From positions 1 to 55,858 of the forward strand of contig JAKAFS010000013.1 of the NCBI GenBank assembly GCA_021817825.1: DNA of 55,858 nucleotides, in the 5' to 3' direction. Origin of the DNA: Deltaproteobacteria bacterium. Its GTDB lineage: Bacteria > Desulfobacterota > Syntrophia > Syntrophales > UBA5619. The notes under the pieces were generated by a model. That model worked only from the letters and a program-made list of their open reading frames with translations. It was not told the DNA's origin and did not search any database. Below are positions 23,815 through 32,522 of this stretch, in pieces (position 1 is the first letter of the stretch; every line of letters starts with the position of its first letter). The translations under genes and the position numbers were made by a program.

Positions 23815-24626
23815 GGACCACGCCGCCGCCGGAAGGGGGCGCCGAACCGGACCGTCCTTCCCGGCCGCCTGCCGCGCCGCCGGAAGAGGAAACGGCGGAC
23901 TTCGGCTATCGCCGGATTCCCGCCCGGGAAAAACCCGGCTTCGTCCTGGGACACTTCGATGCCATTGCCGGCAAGTACGATTTCATGAACACCCTGCTCA
24001 GCCTCGGGCTTCACCGCCGCTGGAAACGCCGGGCCGTGGAGGCCCTGAAACTGGCCCCGGGGGAGCGGGTCATCGACGTCTGCGGCGGAACGGGAGATCT
24101 GGCCCTCCTGGCCTCAAGGGCTCTGGGACCCAGGGGCTCCGTCGTCCTCTATGACTTCAGCCGGGCCATGATCGCCGCCGGGTCCGCCAAGCGCCGCTAT
24201 TCCTCGCGCAGGGCGCCTATCCAGGCCGTTCAGGGGGATGCGGAACAGCTCGCCTTTCCCGAAGAGAGCTTCGATGCCGCCATGGTGGGCTTCGGGATCC
24301 GGAACCTGACCCATATGGATCAGGGGCTCACCGAGATGCACCGGGTTCTCAAACCCGGGGGCCGGCTGATGTGTCTGGAATTTTCCCTTCCTCTTTCCGA
24401 CGCCTTTCGGCGCCTCTACGATTTCTATTCCTTCCGCCTCATGCCGCTCGCCGGCCTGCTCCTGGCCGGAAACCGCGCCGCCTACCTGCACCTTCCCGAA
24501 TCGATCCGGAGGTTCCCTCCACCCGAAAAGGTGGCCGGCCTGCTTTCCCGGATCGGATTTGCCGGAGTGACCTACCGGCGGCTCATGAACGGGATCGTGG
24601 TGCTCTATGGGGGAGTGAAACGGTGA
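23790..24626 (+). CDS. ubiE: UbiE/MenG-type quinone C-methyltransferase
   Basis: 278 aa. An unusual Pro/Glu-rich N-terminus of about 48 residues precedes the family core: F-D-A-I-A-G-K-Y-D-F-M-N-T-L-L-S-L-G-L-H-R-R-W-K. The SAM motif is V-I-D-V-C-G-G-T-G-D-L-A (about 95-105). G-F-G-I-R-N-L and L-K-P-G-G-R-L-M-C-L-E-F-S follow. The family methylates demethylmenaquinone or a ubiquinone precursor at the membrane. The next gene, a second methyltransferase, overlaps its stop, and a UbiA-type prenyltransferase lies nearby, which supports a quinone role. A start further inside (after the Pro-rich part) cannot be excluded. Confidence 0.87.
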   Translation: MHPAADSIGTTPPPEGGAEPDRPSRPPAAPPEEETADFGYRRIPAREKPGFVLGHFDAIAGKYDFMNTLLSLGLHRRWKRRAVEALKLAPGERVIDVCGGTGDLALLASRALGPRGSVVLYDFSRAMIAAGSAKRRYSSRRAPIQAVQGDAEQLAFPEESFDAAMVGFGIRNLTHMDQGLTEMHRVLKPGGRLMCLEFSLPLSDAFRRLYDFYSFRLMPLAGLLLAGNRAAYLHLPESIRRFPPPEKVAGLLSRIGFAGVTYRRLMNGIVVLYGGVKR

Positions 24627-25219
24627 AACTCAACTGGGCGGAGCGTTGGGCGGTCAACAACCCGCTTCGCCCCCTCCAGCAGCGCCTCGAGATGGGCTGG
24701 TTCGAAAAAAGGGCCGGGCTCGGAACCGGTAAGGAATGCATCCTGGAAGTGGGCTGCGGAAGAGGGGCGGGCGCCCGCCTGATCCAAAGGGCCTTTGCCC
24801 CCCGGCATCTCCAGGCCATGGACCTGGATATGGACATGATCCTCCGGGCGAAGCGGTATCTCTCCCCCGAAGCGAGAAAAGGGATCGCGTTCTATGTGGG
24901 CGACGTCTCCCGGCTTCCCTACCGCGACGGGCAACTGGACGCCCTTTTCGGATTCGGAGTGCTGCACCATATTCCCGACTGGCAGGGGGGACTGGCCGAA
25001 ATCGCCCGGGTGCTCAAGACCGGCGGAATCTATGCCTTCGAGGAACTCTACCCCTCCCTCTACCAGAATGTCCTGACCAGGCGAATCCTTCTCCACCCCG
25101 CCGAAAACCGGTTCCGCAGCGGCGATCTCCGGCAGGCCCTGGCCGCCGTCGGTCTGGAACTGCGCGATTCCATCGAGAACAGGAAAATCGCGATCCTCGG
25201 GGTTGCCGTGAAACGATAG
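24623..25219 (+). CDS. Class I SAM-dependent methyltransferase
   Basis: GTG 24623 overlaps the preceding TGA and has GGGGGAG eight bases upstream, so I take it as the start although the frame is open from 24371 (198 aa). The SAM motif I is I-L-E-V-G-C-G-R-G-A-G-A. The D-L-D-x-D acidic motif follows (A-M-D-L-D-M-D-M-I), then G-D-V-S-R-L-P-Y and F-G-V-L-H-H-I. Coupled translation with the UbiE/MenG gene suggests they act on the same substrate class, perhaps a quinone or a related prenylated ring. The exact acceptor is unknown. Confidence 0.82.
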   Translation: MKLNWAERWAVNNPLRPLQQRLEMGWFEKRAGLGTGKECILEVGCGRGAGARLIQRAFAPRHLQAMDLDMDMILRAKRYLSPEARKGIAFYVGDVSRLPYRDGQLDALFGFGVLHHIPDWQGGLAEIARVLKTGGIYAFEELYPSLYQNVLTRRILLHPAENRFRSGDLRQALAAVGLELRDSIENRKIAILGVAVKR

Positions 25220-25251
25220 GCCGCCCGTTTTTTGCAAGTCCTTTCAGGGCG

Positions 25252-25965
25252 CTACCGCTTCTCCAGCGGAAAGGTCAGGCTGGCCCCGAACCAGCCGATG
25301 ACGCTCACCAGGGGGATGAGGGCCCCGAGCAAAAGGCCGTAGAGCAGCTTGCCCGAGGCGGAAGCCAGGATGGTCTCCGGGGCCAGGACTCTCCAGAGCA
25401 CAGCGCCCAGGGATCCCGCGATCAGCAGGCAGGAGCCGCCGATCTTGATCCGTACCGCCCGCAGGGATTTGGCCTGATAGTTGACCCACCAGGAGAGAAA
25501 GCCGGTCAGGACGGCCGGCACCCAGAAGAGGATGCCCGCCGCCAGGCAGTGCAAGGCCGTGGCCTCGAAGCTCCTTTCGCCGGTGAGCCAAAAGAGGCTG
25601 AAAAAGAGCGCCGGCGCGATCGAAAAGACGATCGGAAAGTGAACCAACATGGGATGGGGGTGGCGACGGAGGATGGGAAACCGCGCCAGCAAATCTTCCA
25701 GCGGCTTCGGCAGGAGGCTCGGAGCTGCCTCTTGCCCCTTCAGTATCCCGATCTGGGGGTACCGTTCCAGGACATCCGGACCGTGGGGCGCTGCGGTAAG
25801 CTCGGCCGTCAGATCCCCTCCGGCCCGATGGCGGTTCATATGGATGCCGGCCTTCCAGAGCTTGCTGGCGCTCACATCGACCACCTTGCCCCCCTGGGCG
25901 ATGTAGGCCGGTTTTCCCTCCTTGCCGTTGAACGGCGCCAGGGATTCGGGATCGAATTCTTTCAT
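25252..25965 (-). CDS. Cytochrome b5-like domain fused to a DUF2231 membrane domain
   Basis: 237 aa from ATG 25965 (GGAGG seven bases upstream). The N-terminal 75 residues resemble the cytochrome b5-like heme/steroid-binding domain: F-D-P-E-S-L-A-P-F-N-G, Y-I-A-Q-G-G-K-V-V-D-V-S, then L-W-K-A-G-I-H-M-N-R-H and A-G-G-D-L-T. From about residue 100, H-P-H-P-M-L-V-H-F-P-I begins a DUF2231-type membrane domain of about four helices, with conserved His residues that could bind heme. It is probably an inner-membrane redox protein. It follows the UbiA gene by 49 bases on the same strand, so quinone and heme functions may be linked. Confidence 0.8.
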   Translation of the reverse strand: MKEFDPESLAPFNGKEGKPAYIAQGGKVVDVSASKLWKAGIHMNRHRAGGDLTAELTAAPHGPDVLERYPQIGILKGQEAAPSLLPKPLEDLLARFPILRRHPHPMLVHFPIVFSIAPALFFSLFWLTGERSFEATALHCLAAGILFWVPAVLTGFLSWWVNYQAKSLRAVRIKIGGSCLLIAGSLGAVLWRVLAPETILASASGKLLYGLLLGALIPLVSVIGWFGASLTFPLEKR

Positions 25966-26014
25966 GATCTGCCCTCCTTGCAGGGATGCCCCTGTTCTCA
26001 TGGTTGACGGTGAT

Positions 26015-26980
26015 TTAAAAAACCCAGTCCAGAACCGTAAATGCGAGCACGGAGAGGGGATAGACGCTGGCCCGGTTGAAGAGGGGAAAGGCATCCTCCA
26101 ACCTTCCGGTCCGGCAAAGATGATAGCACGGCATCAGGAGGAAATAAAATCCCGAAAAGAGCACGCCGATCCGATACCATGCGCCCGGAGGGGTCGGCAG
26201 GAAAGGGAGAAGGAGCCAACTGAACGTCAGGGTGAGCAGGAGCGCGACGGTCAGGATGGCGATGGCGCCCCGGGGGGCGAAGCGTACCGGAATCGTTTGA
26301 CCGGCGATCCTCCGGTCGGCGCTCAGGTCGGTCAGGTCGTTGGGGACGTTCTGCCCCCCGATCTCCCAGAAGAAAAGCCAGAGGAACAGCAGGGCCAGAA
26401 AGGGCAGAGGCGGATCGGGGTTGACGGCGAAGGCGGCGGCGATGGGCCCCGACGTTTTGACCAGGCCGCTGATGATGCTCTTGAGCCAGGTGACCTTGAG
26501 AAGCGAGCAGTAAATCACTTCCAGCAGCGAGGCCAGCAGAAAAATGACGGGGCAGAGGGGGTTGAGGAGATAGCTTCCGACCAGGGCGACGCCGGACCAG
26601 GCCGCCGTCCAGACCACGGCTTCCCGGTGGCTGAGCAGCCCCGAGGCCAGCGGATGGCGAGCGAAAATGCGGTCCAGGTCCTGCTGGTCTTGCGGAGCGG
26701 CAGGGGATGCAAACACCGACCGGTCGCTCCGGCAATCGATGAGGTCATTGAGGGCGTATACGGCGCTGTAACCGGCATAGGCGGTGAGCAGCCCCAGGAG
26801 CAGGATCCAGGGGGGCGGAAAGGCGCCCAGGCACAACAGCGCCGCCAGCGAAGGGGCCGCCAGATCCAGGAGCAGGTGAGGGGTTCGGGAAAGGGCCAGA
26901 AAGAGGCTCAGCCGGGAAAGGCCCCTTCTTGCCCGCGTCCAGAGGGCATTAAAAAATGTTTGCGTCATTTCCATCGTCAT
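26015..26980 (-). CDS. UbiA-family prenyltransferase
   Basis: 321 aa from the Met at 26980; further Mets follow at +2 and +4 codons. The upstream open frame would begin inside the promoter. The two aspartate-rich motifs are N-D-L-I-D-C-R-S-D-R (first) and D-L-T-D-L-S-A-D-R (second), separated by about 120 residues, within about eight membrane helices. The family attaches polyprenyl chains to aromatic rings in quinone, heme or lipid synthesis. The neighbours (UbiE/MenG, second methyltransferase, b5/DUF2231 protein) favour a quinone or a related electron carrier. The exact acceptor cannot be read from the sequence. Confidence 0.85.
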   Translation of the reverse strand: MTMEMTQTFFNALWTRARRGLSRLSLFLALSRTPHLLLDLAAPSLAALLCLGAFPPPWILLLGLLTAYAGYSAVYALNDLIDCRSDRSVFASPAAPQDQQDLDRIFARHPLASGLLSHREAVVWTAAWSGVALVGSYLLNPLCPVIFLLASLLEVIYCSLLKVTWLKSIISGLVKTSGPIAAAFAVNPDPPLPFLALLFLWLFFWEIGGQNVPNDLTDLSADRRIAGQTIPVRFAPRGAIAILTVALLLTLTFSWLLLPFLPTPPGAWYRIGVLFSGFYFLLMPCYHLCRTGRLEDAFPLFNRASVYPLSVLAFTVLDWVF

Positions 26981-27032
26981 CGTCTCTTGCCGAATCCCTG
27001 GGAGTGGATTCCGGACCTGCGCAGGTTCGTCC

Positions 27033-27061
27033 AAAATAGGGAATGCCGGGGGGGATGTCAA
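27033..27061 (-). promoter_or_regulatory. Sigma-70 promoter of the UbiA operon
   Basis: On the minus strand: TTGACA (27061-27056), 17-base spacer, TATTTT (27038-27033). The start near 27026 is about 46 bases before ATG 26980 and rules out the longer frame as the real start. Confidence 0.6.
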
Positions 27062-27084
27062 TAGCCTTTATCGGCGTGGCCTTG

Positions 27085-27099
27085 TGGCGTTGCGTCTGC
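27085..27099 (+). promoter_or_regulatory. Weak sigma-54-like site upstream of the TolC gene
   Basis: TGGC at 27085-27088 and TGC at 27097-27099, with exactly ten bases between GG and GC, but the inner bases differ from consensus. It is notable because a sigma-54 activator gene ends the same export cluster. The predicted leader would be about 155 bases. A weak sigma-70-like alternative begins at TTGAAA 27174. Confidence 0.3.
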
Positions 27100-27266
27100 G
27101 GGGATGCTCTGCAACTTCCGCCGGCGCAGAATTGCGTACCGGGGCCTTGGGGGTAGCGAAAAGGAAATATTAGTTGAAAAAAACGCAAGATGTGCTAAGA
27201 AGACGCACGTTTTGCCGTTCTTCCCCGGCGGCTTTCCGGAGAAAGCCGGTTCATAAGGTCATTTGC

Positions 27267-28853
27267 ATGAATCATCGTTTTCACTCAATCCGCAGCGTTT
27301 TGGGGGCGGCGATCCTGATCGCCGCCACGTCCCTGACAGCCTTCTGCGCCGAAGGAACGCCGGATGCGGGAACCGGCGGCCGGAAACTGACTCTGGCCGA
27401 TGCGGTCCTCGTGGCCCTGACGAACAACGTCACGTTGCGCAGCGCCTATCTGGACCGTTATCTCCAGCGGATGGACCTGCAACTCGCCGAGAGAAACTAC
27501 TACCTGCCCACGGATCCGAAGCTGACCCTGTCGTTGAACCGGTCGTCGGCTTATCAGGACAGCGATACGGGTTCCCTCCAGGATCTCAACGCCAATGGCG
27601 TCGTAGCGGCCACGCTGGCGCTCCCGACCGGGGGAAGCTTCACCTTCGCCTGGAACAACCATGCCGACCGGCCCGATACGGGGCAAAAGTTCGCCTATTC
27701 GTCGGACTGGGACGTGACCTTCAGGCAGCCGCTCCTCAAGGGCGGCGGCCTGGAGAATGCCGCCTACAGCGTCCGGATTGCCAGGATCACCGAGCAGAGG
27801 AATCTCCTGTCGCTGCGGGATACTCTGGCCGCGACGATCAAAACCACGATAACGGCTTTCCGGAACTTCAAAAACGCCGAGCGGCAGCTCGTCATCGCCG
27901 ACATGGCGCTTGCGCGGTCCCGGGCGCTTTACGAGTACAACCGGGAGATGATCGCCGCCGGACGCCTGGCGGGGACGGAGATCGTCCAGGCCCAGGCCGA
28001 CATTGCCAATCAGGAAGGAGCGGTCATTTCGGCGAAAAACAACCTGGATGCCGCCCGTCTCACCCTGCTCCAGGCCATGTATCTGGACAAGAAAACCGCC
28101 TTCCAGGCGGTGGATGAAGGCGAACAGGTGGTGCCTCCCCCTCCCCTGGAGGAGGCCATTGCCCTGGCCTTTCAGTACCGGACCGATTACCTGCGAACCC
28201 TTAAGGACCTGGAAACCAAGCAACTGGCGCTGGACAAGGCCCGGCGCAACCGGCTCTGGAGCCTGAACCTCACCGCCGGGACGACGGATAGCGCCATGGC
28301 GACAACCTTCGATTATTACGATGCCGCCCTGCGCCGATCCGTCAGCAGCGGTCCGGAGCGAAACTGGAACGCCGGCCTCACCCTGGAGATTCCCCTGGTC
28401 CCGCTAACCTCCGACATGCGGTCCTATCTGGGCGCCAAAACCGATCTCGAAAAGGCCAATCTGGCCTTTGAAAAACTCAAGACCGACATCGAAATCAATG
28501 TGCAAAGCGGGATCCGGAACGTCGATTCGAATTACCGGTCGCTGCTGAGCGCCAAACAGGCCCGGGAACTGGCCGAGCGGAAACTGGCCATCGAGCAGGA
28601 AAAACTGGGCGCGGGACGGACGACGAACTTTCAGCTCGTCAGCTTTCAGAGGGACGTTCAGACGGCCCAAAACGCCGAAGTGACGGCCATGACCTCCTAT
28701 CTGAATTCCCTGACCGATCTGGACGAGACCCTGGGCACGACCCTTGCGACCTGGAAAATCGAGGTCAAGGCCGAAGACGATCGGTTCCAGCCGTCCGGAG
28801 AGGGAAAGAGGGCCATTTTATCGAATCCGGGAGACCCCAAAAATGTCCAATGA
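27267..28853 (+). CDS. TolC-family outer-membrane channel
   Basis: ATG 27267 begins a signal peptide (S-V-L-G-A-A-I-L-I-A-A-T-S-L-T-A-F-C-A-E), so I prefer it to the longer frame (528 aa). L-T-L-A-D-A-V-L-V-A-L-T-N-N starts the first outer-membrane-efflux repeat, and a second repeat begins near residue 290 (P-P-P-L-E-E-A-I-A-L-A-F-Q). Long amphipathic helices give the coiled-coil tunnel. It forms the exit duct for the adaptor and MacB-like pump encoded next. Its last 11 bases overlap the adaptor gene's start, so the genes are coupled. Confidence 0.87.
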   Translation: MNHRFHSIRSVLGAAILIAATSLTAFCAEGTPDAGTGGRKLTLADAVLVALTNNVTLRSAYLDRYLQRMDLQLAERNYYLPTDPKLTLSLNRSSAYQDSDTGSLQDLNANGVVAATLALPTGGSFTFAWNNHADRPDTGQKFAYSSDWDVTFRQPLLKGGGLENAAYSVRIARITEQRNLLSLRDTLAATIKTTITAFRNFKNAERQLVIADMALARSRALYEYNREMIAAGRLAGTEIVQAQADIANQEGAVISAKNNLDAARLTLLQAMYLDKKTAFQAVDEGEQVVPPPPLEEAIALAFQYRTDYLRTLKDLETKQLALDKARRNRLWSLNLTAGTTDSAMATTFDYYDAALRRSVSSGPERNWNAGLTLEIPLVPLTSDMRSYLGAKTDLEKANLAFEKLKTDIEINVQSGIRNVDSNYRSLLSAKQARELAERKLAIEQEKLGAGRTTNFQLVSFQRDVQTAQNAEVTAMTSYLNSLTDLDETLGTTLATWKIEVKAEDDRFQPSGEGKRAILSNPGDPKNVQ

Positions 28854-30612
28854 CGTGATATTCCGGAATGTTCTGGAAAGCCTCAGCAACGGCGTGATGA
28901 CCATCGGTTTCGATGGCCGGATCCTGACCTTCAATGCCGCGGCGGAAGCCATCCTGGGAATGAAGGCCGACGAGGTCCTACAGAAGTCCTTTGCCGAAGT
29001 CTTTCTGCCCCGGGAAGGCAACGACCCCTTCAACCAGACCATCCTGAACGCCATTTACGAGGCCGACACGATCCAGAACAAGATCGTGCCCTGGCAAAGA
29101 AGCGGCGATACGGTTCTGACCCTGGAAGTGACGACTTCCTTCCTTGCCACCGACGAGAACGGGGCGAAAAAGAACGCCGCCGTGATCGCCGTGTTCAGTG
29201 ACATCAGTGAAATAGACCGGCTCCGGGAGTCGGAGAAGCGGCTTTCCGAGGAGCTGAAGGAAAATCACCGGGCGCTCCAGAAATCCTATCTGGAGATGGA
29301 GGAGACCAACGGCAGCCTCCAGGCCGCCCTGCGCAAGGTCCAGATGATCCGCGTCGTGGCGACGGTTTTTGTGATCCTCCTGTTTGTCGGCATCGGACTG
29401 TTCACCTGGAAACAGACCGGCCATTTTTCCCGGACCACGGCCACCGCAGCGGCGCCCGGCGGCGCCGCCGAACGGGTCTATACCGTCACCCCTCAGCCCC
29501 TGACCGACAGCATCAGCATGAAAGGGACGCTCAAACCGATCCAGGTCGTCAATGTCACCAGTCCCTTCGGCGGCATGGTCAAGGAAAAATATTTCGAGTA
29601 CGGTCAGGCCGTCACCAAGGGCCAGCTCCTGTTGAAACTGGACCGGGCCGAAACGGAGATGAAGTACCGGGAGGCCAGGACCGCCTTTATCGAAGCGCAG
29701 GAAAAGCTCCGGGAGGTGGAACACTGGAGCGACAGCAACGAAATGGCCAAGGCCCAGCAGAGCGTGACCCGCTCCAAGCTGACCCTCGACGGTCACAACA
29801 AGACCTTTGAGGAGACGGAAAGGCTCTTCAAAAAGGAGATCGTTCCGGCCACGGAGTACAACAATGCCAAGCAGCAGTTCACGACCGCCAAGATGGATTA
29901 TGATTCGGCCCTCCGGGAGCTGCAGATCGTCAAGGAAAAGGGCGAGGGGCAGAACCGGGACATCGCCAAGCTGAAACTGGAAAACGCCCGTCAGAAGATG
30001 CAGGACCTGGAAAGCCAGCTTCGCCTTTCCGACATCTACGCCCCTGTTTCGGGGACCATCCTGCTACCCGATTTGGCCGGCGGCGACAAGGACAAGAAGG
30101 CGAAGAACGCCGAACGGGGCGTCAGCTTCTCCCAGGGGGATATCCTGCTGGCCATCGGCAATACCGAGGGGCTGGCCATGTCGGCGGAAGTCGACGAGAT
30201 GGAGGTTCTGAAGATCAAGAAAGACCAGGAGGTGCGGATCACCGTCGATGCCTTCGGAGAAACCGTCAAGGGAAAAGTGGCCTATATCTCTTCCCAGGCC
30301 GTCAAATCCGACGGCGGGAAAAAGACGGCGAGCTTCGAAGTGACGGTCACCATGGAGAACCTGCCCGCCTCGTTGAGCGACAAACTCCGTTTGGGGATGT
30401 CGGCCAACATGGAGATCATGATCCTGAACAAGCCCAACGTGATCCTGCTGCCCCTCCAGGCCGTGGCCGTTTCCGGCAACGACCGTTTCGTGAACCTCCG
30501 GGACAAGGGCGCCGCAACGGCGAAAAAAGTGAAGGTGGAAACGGGGATCACGACCCTCGACAGCGTGGAAATTACGAGCGGACTCAAAGCCGGAGACGAG
30601 GTGACCTATTAA
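28843..30612 (+). CDS. Adaptor protein with an N-terminal cytoplasmic PAS domain
   Basis: 589 aa from ATG 28843, which overlaps the TolC stop; the upstream frame is an overlap artefact. Residues 5-125 form a PAS domain: N-V-L-E-S-L-S-N-G-V-M-T-I, D-G-R-I-L-T-F-N-A-A-A-E-A-I-L-G, and V-I-A-V-F-S-D-I-S-E. A coiled coil (125-168) runs into one membrane helix (169-188). The periplasmic part is a MacA/HlyD adaptor: first lipoyl half near 240 (P-F-G-G-M-V-K-E-K), a helical hairpin (275-385), second lipoyl half (S-D-I-Y-A-P-V-S-G-T-I), barrel and proximal domains. PAS plus coil plus membrane helix resembles a sensor kinase whose output has been replaced by an efflux adaptor. It could gate export by a cytoplasmic signal. 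Ligand unknown. Confidence 0.85.
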   Translation: MSNDVIFRNVLESLSNGVMTIGFDGRILTFNAAAEAILGMKADEVLQKSFAEVFLPREGNDPFNQTILNAIYEADTIQNKIVPWQRSGDTVLTLEVTTSFLATDENGAKKNAAVIAVFSDISEIDRLRESEKRLSEELKENHRALQKSYLEMEETNGSLQAALRKVQMIRVVATVFVILLFVGIGLFTWKQTGHFSRTTATAAAPGGAAERVYTVTPQPLTDSISMKGTLKPIQVVNVTSPFGGMVKEKYFEYGQAVTKGQLLLKLDRAETEMKYREARTAFIEAQEKLREVEHWSDSNEMAKAQQSVTRSKLTLDGHNKTFEETERLFKKEIVPATEYNNAKQQFTTAKMDYDSALRELQIVKEKGEGQNRDIAKLKLENARQKMQDLESQLRLSDIYAPVSGTILLPDLAGGDKDKKAKNAERGVSFSQGDILLAIGNTEGLAMSAEVDEMEVLKIKKDQEVRITVDAFGETVKGKVAYISSQAVKSDGGKKTASFEVTVTMENLPASLSDKLRLGMSANMEIMILNKPNVILLPLQAVAVSGNDRFVNLRDKGAATAKKVKVETGITTLDSVEITSGLKAGDEVTY

Positions 30613-31289
<677 letters not shown>

Positions 31290-31293
<4 letters not shown>

Positions 31294-32468
31294 ACCTCTT
31301 CCAAGTCAATTTTCGCGAGGCCTTCAGGAGCCTCTGGGGAGCCCGGCAGCGGAGCCTGCTGGCCCTGATCGGGATCGTGATCGGCATCGGTTCGGTCATC
31401 GGCATGGTGTCGATCGGCGCCATCGTCCAGCAGCAGGCGATCCGCCAGTTCAAGGACATGGGAATCGACATCATCACCATTCGTAAAGGGATGAGCGAAG
31501 GCAAACAGATCGAGTTCAATATGGACATTCTGCTGCGTCTGCCCGAGACGAACCCGAGTATCCTCGCCGTGGCTCCCTACCTGAACAGCGGCACCGAGCT
31601 GGTCCTTGGGCGGCAGAAGATTTTCATGGAGCAGATGGGGGTCACCGCGTCCTTCTTCGATCTGAACAAACTGAAGGTCCTTCAGGGGCGGGCCATCTCG
31701 GAACTCGATCAAAACCGCTACTTCTGCGTCGTCGGGGCCGAACTGGCGGCTTTTCTCGGAAATTCCCGGGGCCCTAACCTGTTGGGCAGCCAGATCACCT
31801 CCGAAGGCCGGGCCTACACCATCGTCGGCATCTTGGACAAGACGGCTGAAGGAGGCCTTCGCCCCTACGGGATCAACCGGGCCATGCTCATTCCCGTCTC
31901 CACGGCATTCCGGAATTTCCGGAATGCCGAGATCCAGACCGTCATGGCCAAGGTATCCCCCCAGGTCGCCTTCCAGAAGATCAAAGCGGACCTTCAGGAG
32001 TATTTTCGGAAGAAGTCCGGCGGAATGCAGGTGGAAGTCGTATCGGCGGAAGAGTTGATCGAAAGCATGAAGAAGCAGATGCAGATGTTTTCCCTGCTTC
32101 TGGGGGCCATCGGCAGCATCTCTCTCATCGTCGGCGGGATCGGCGTGATGAACGTCATGCTCATTTCCGTTTCCGAAAGACGCAGCGAAATCGGTCTGCG
32201 CCGGGCTTTAGGCGCCCAGCAGAGCGACATTCAAAGCCAGTTTCTCATCGAGTCGGTGCTGCTGTGTCTCGTCGGCGGGATGATCGGCATCCTCCTGGGG
32301 ATCGGCACCTCCTACCTCTTCGCCTATTTTTCCAAGTGGGAGTTCATCATGTCCTACTGGGCCGTTGGCCTGGGGGTCGGCGTTTCGACGATCGTCGGCG
32401 TCTTCTGCGGTTTTTATCCGGCCCGCACCGCCTCCCGGCTGGACCCCATCAAGGCCTTGAGATCCTAA
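31290..32468 (+). CDS. MacB-type ABC permease
   Basis: 392 aa from ATG 31290, overlapping the ATPase stop. A first helix lies near residues 25-48 (S-L-L-A-L-I-G-I-V-I-G-I-G-S-V-I-G), then the MacB periplasmic domain (Q-F-K-D-M-G-I-D-I-I-T, G-R-A-I), then three helices. S-E-R-R-S-E-I-G-L-R-R-A-L-G-A is the conserved coupling helix, and P-A-R-T-A-S-R-L-D-P-I-K-A-L the C-terminus. Together with the ATPase it makes a split MacB; the adaptor and TolC homologue complete a tripartite pump. It converges on the sigma-54 activator gene. Confidence 0.92.
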
Positions 32469-32522
32469 AAAAGATACCGTCTTTTCGTGCATCGGCAGGC
32501 GGAGAAGCCGAGCAAGGAAAGA

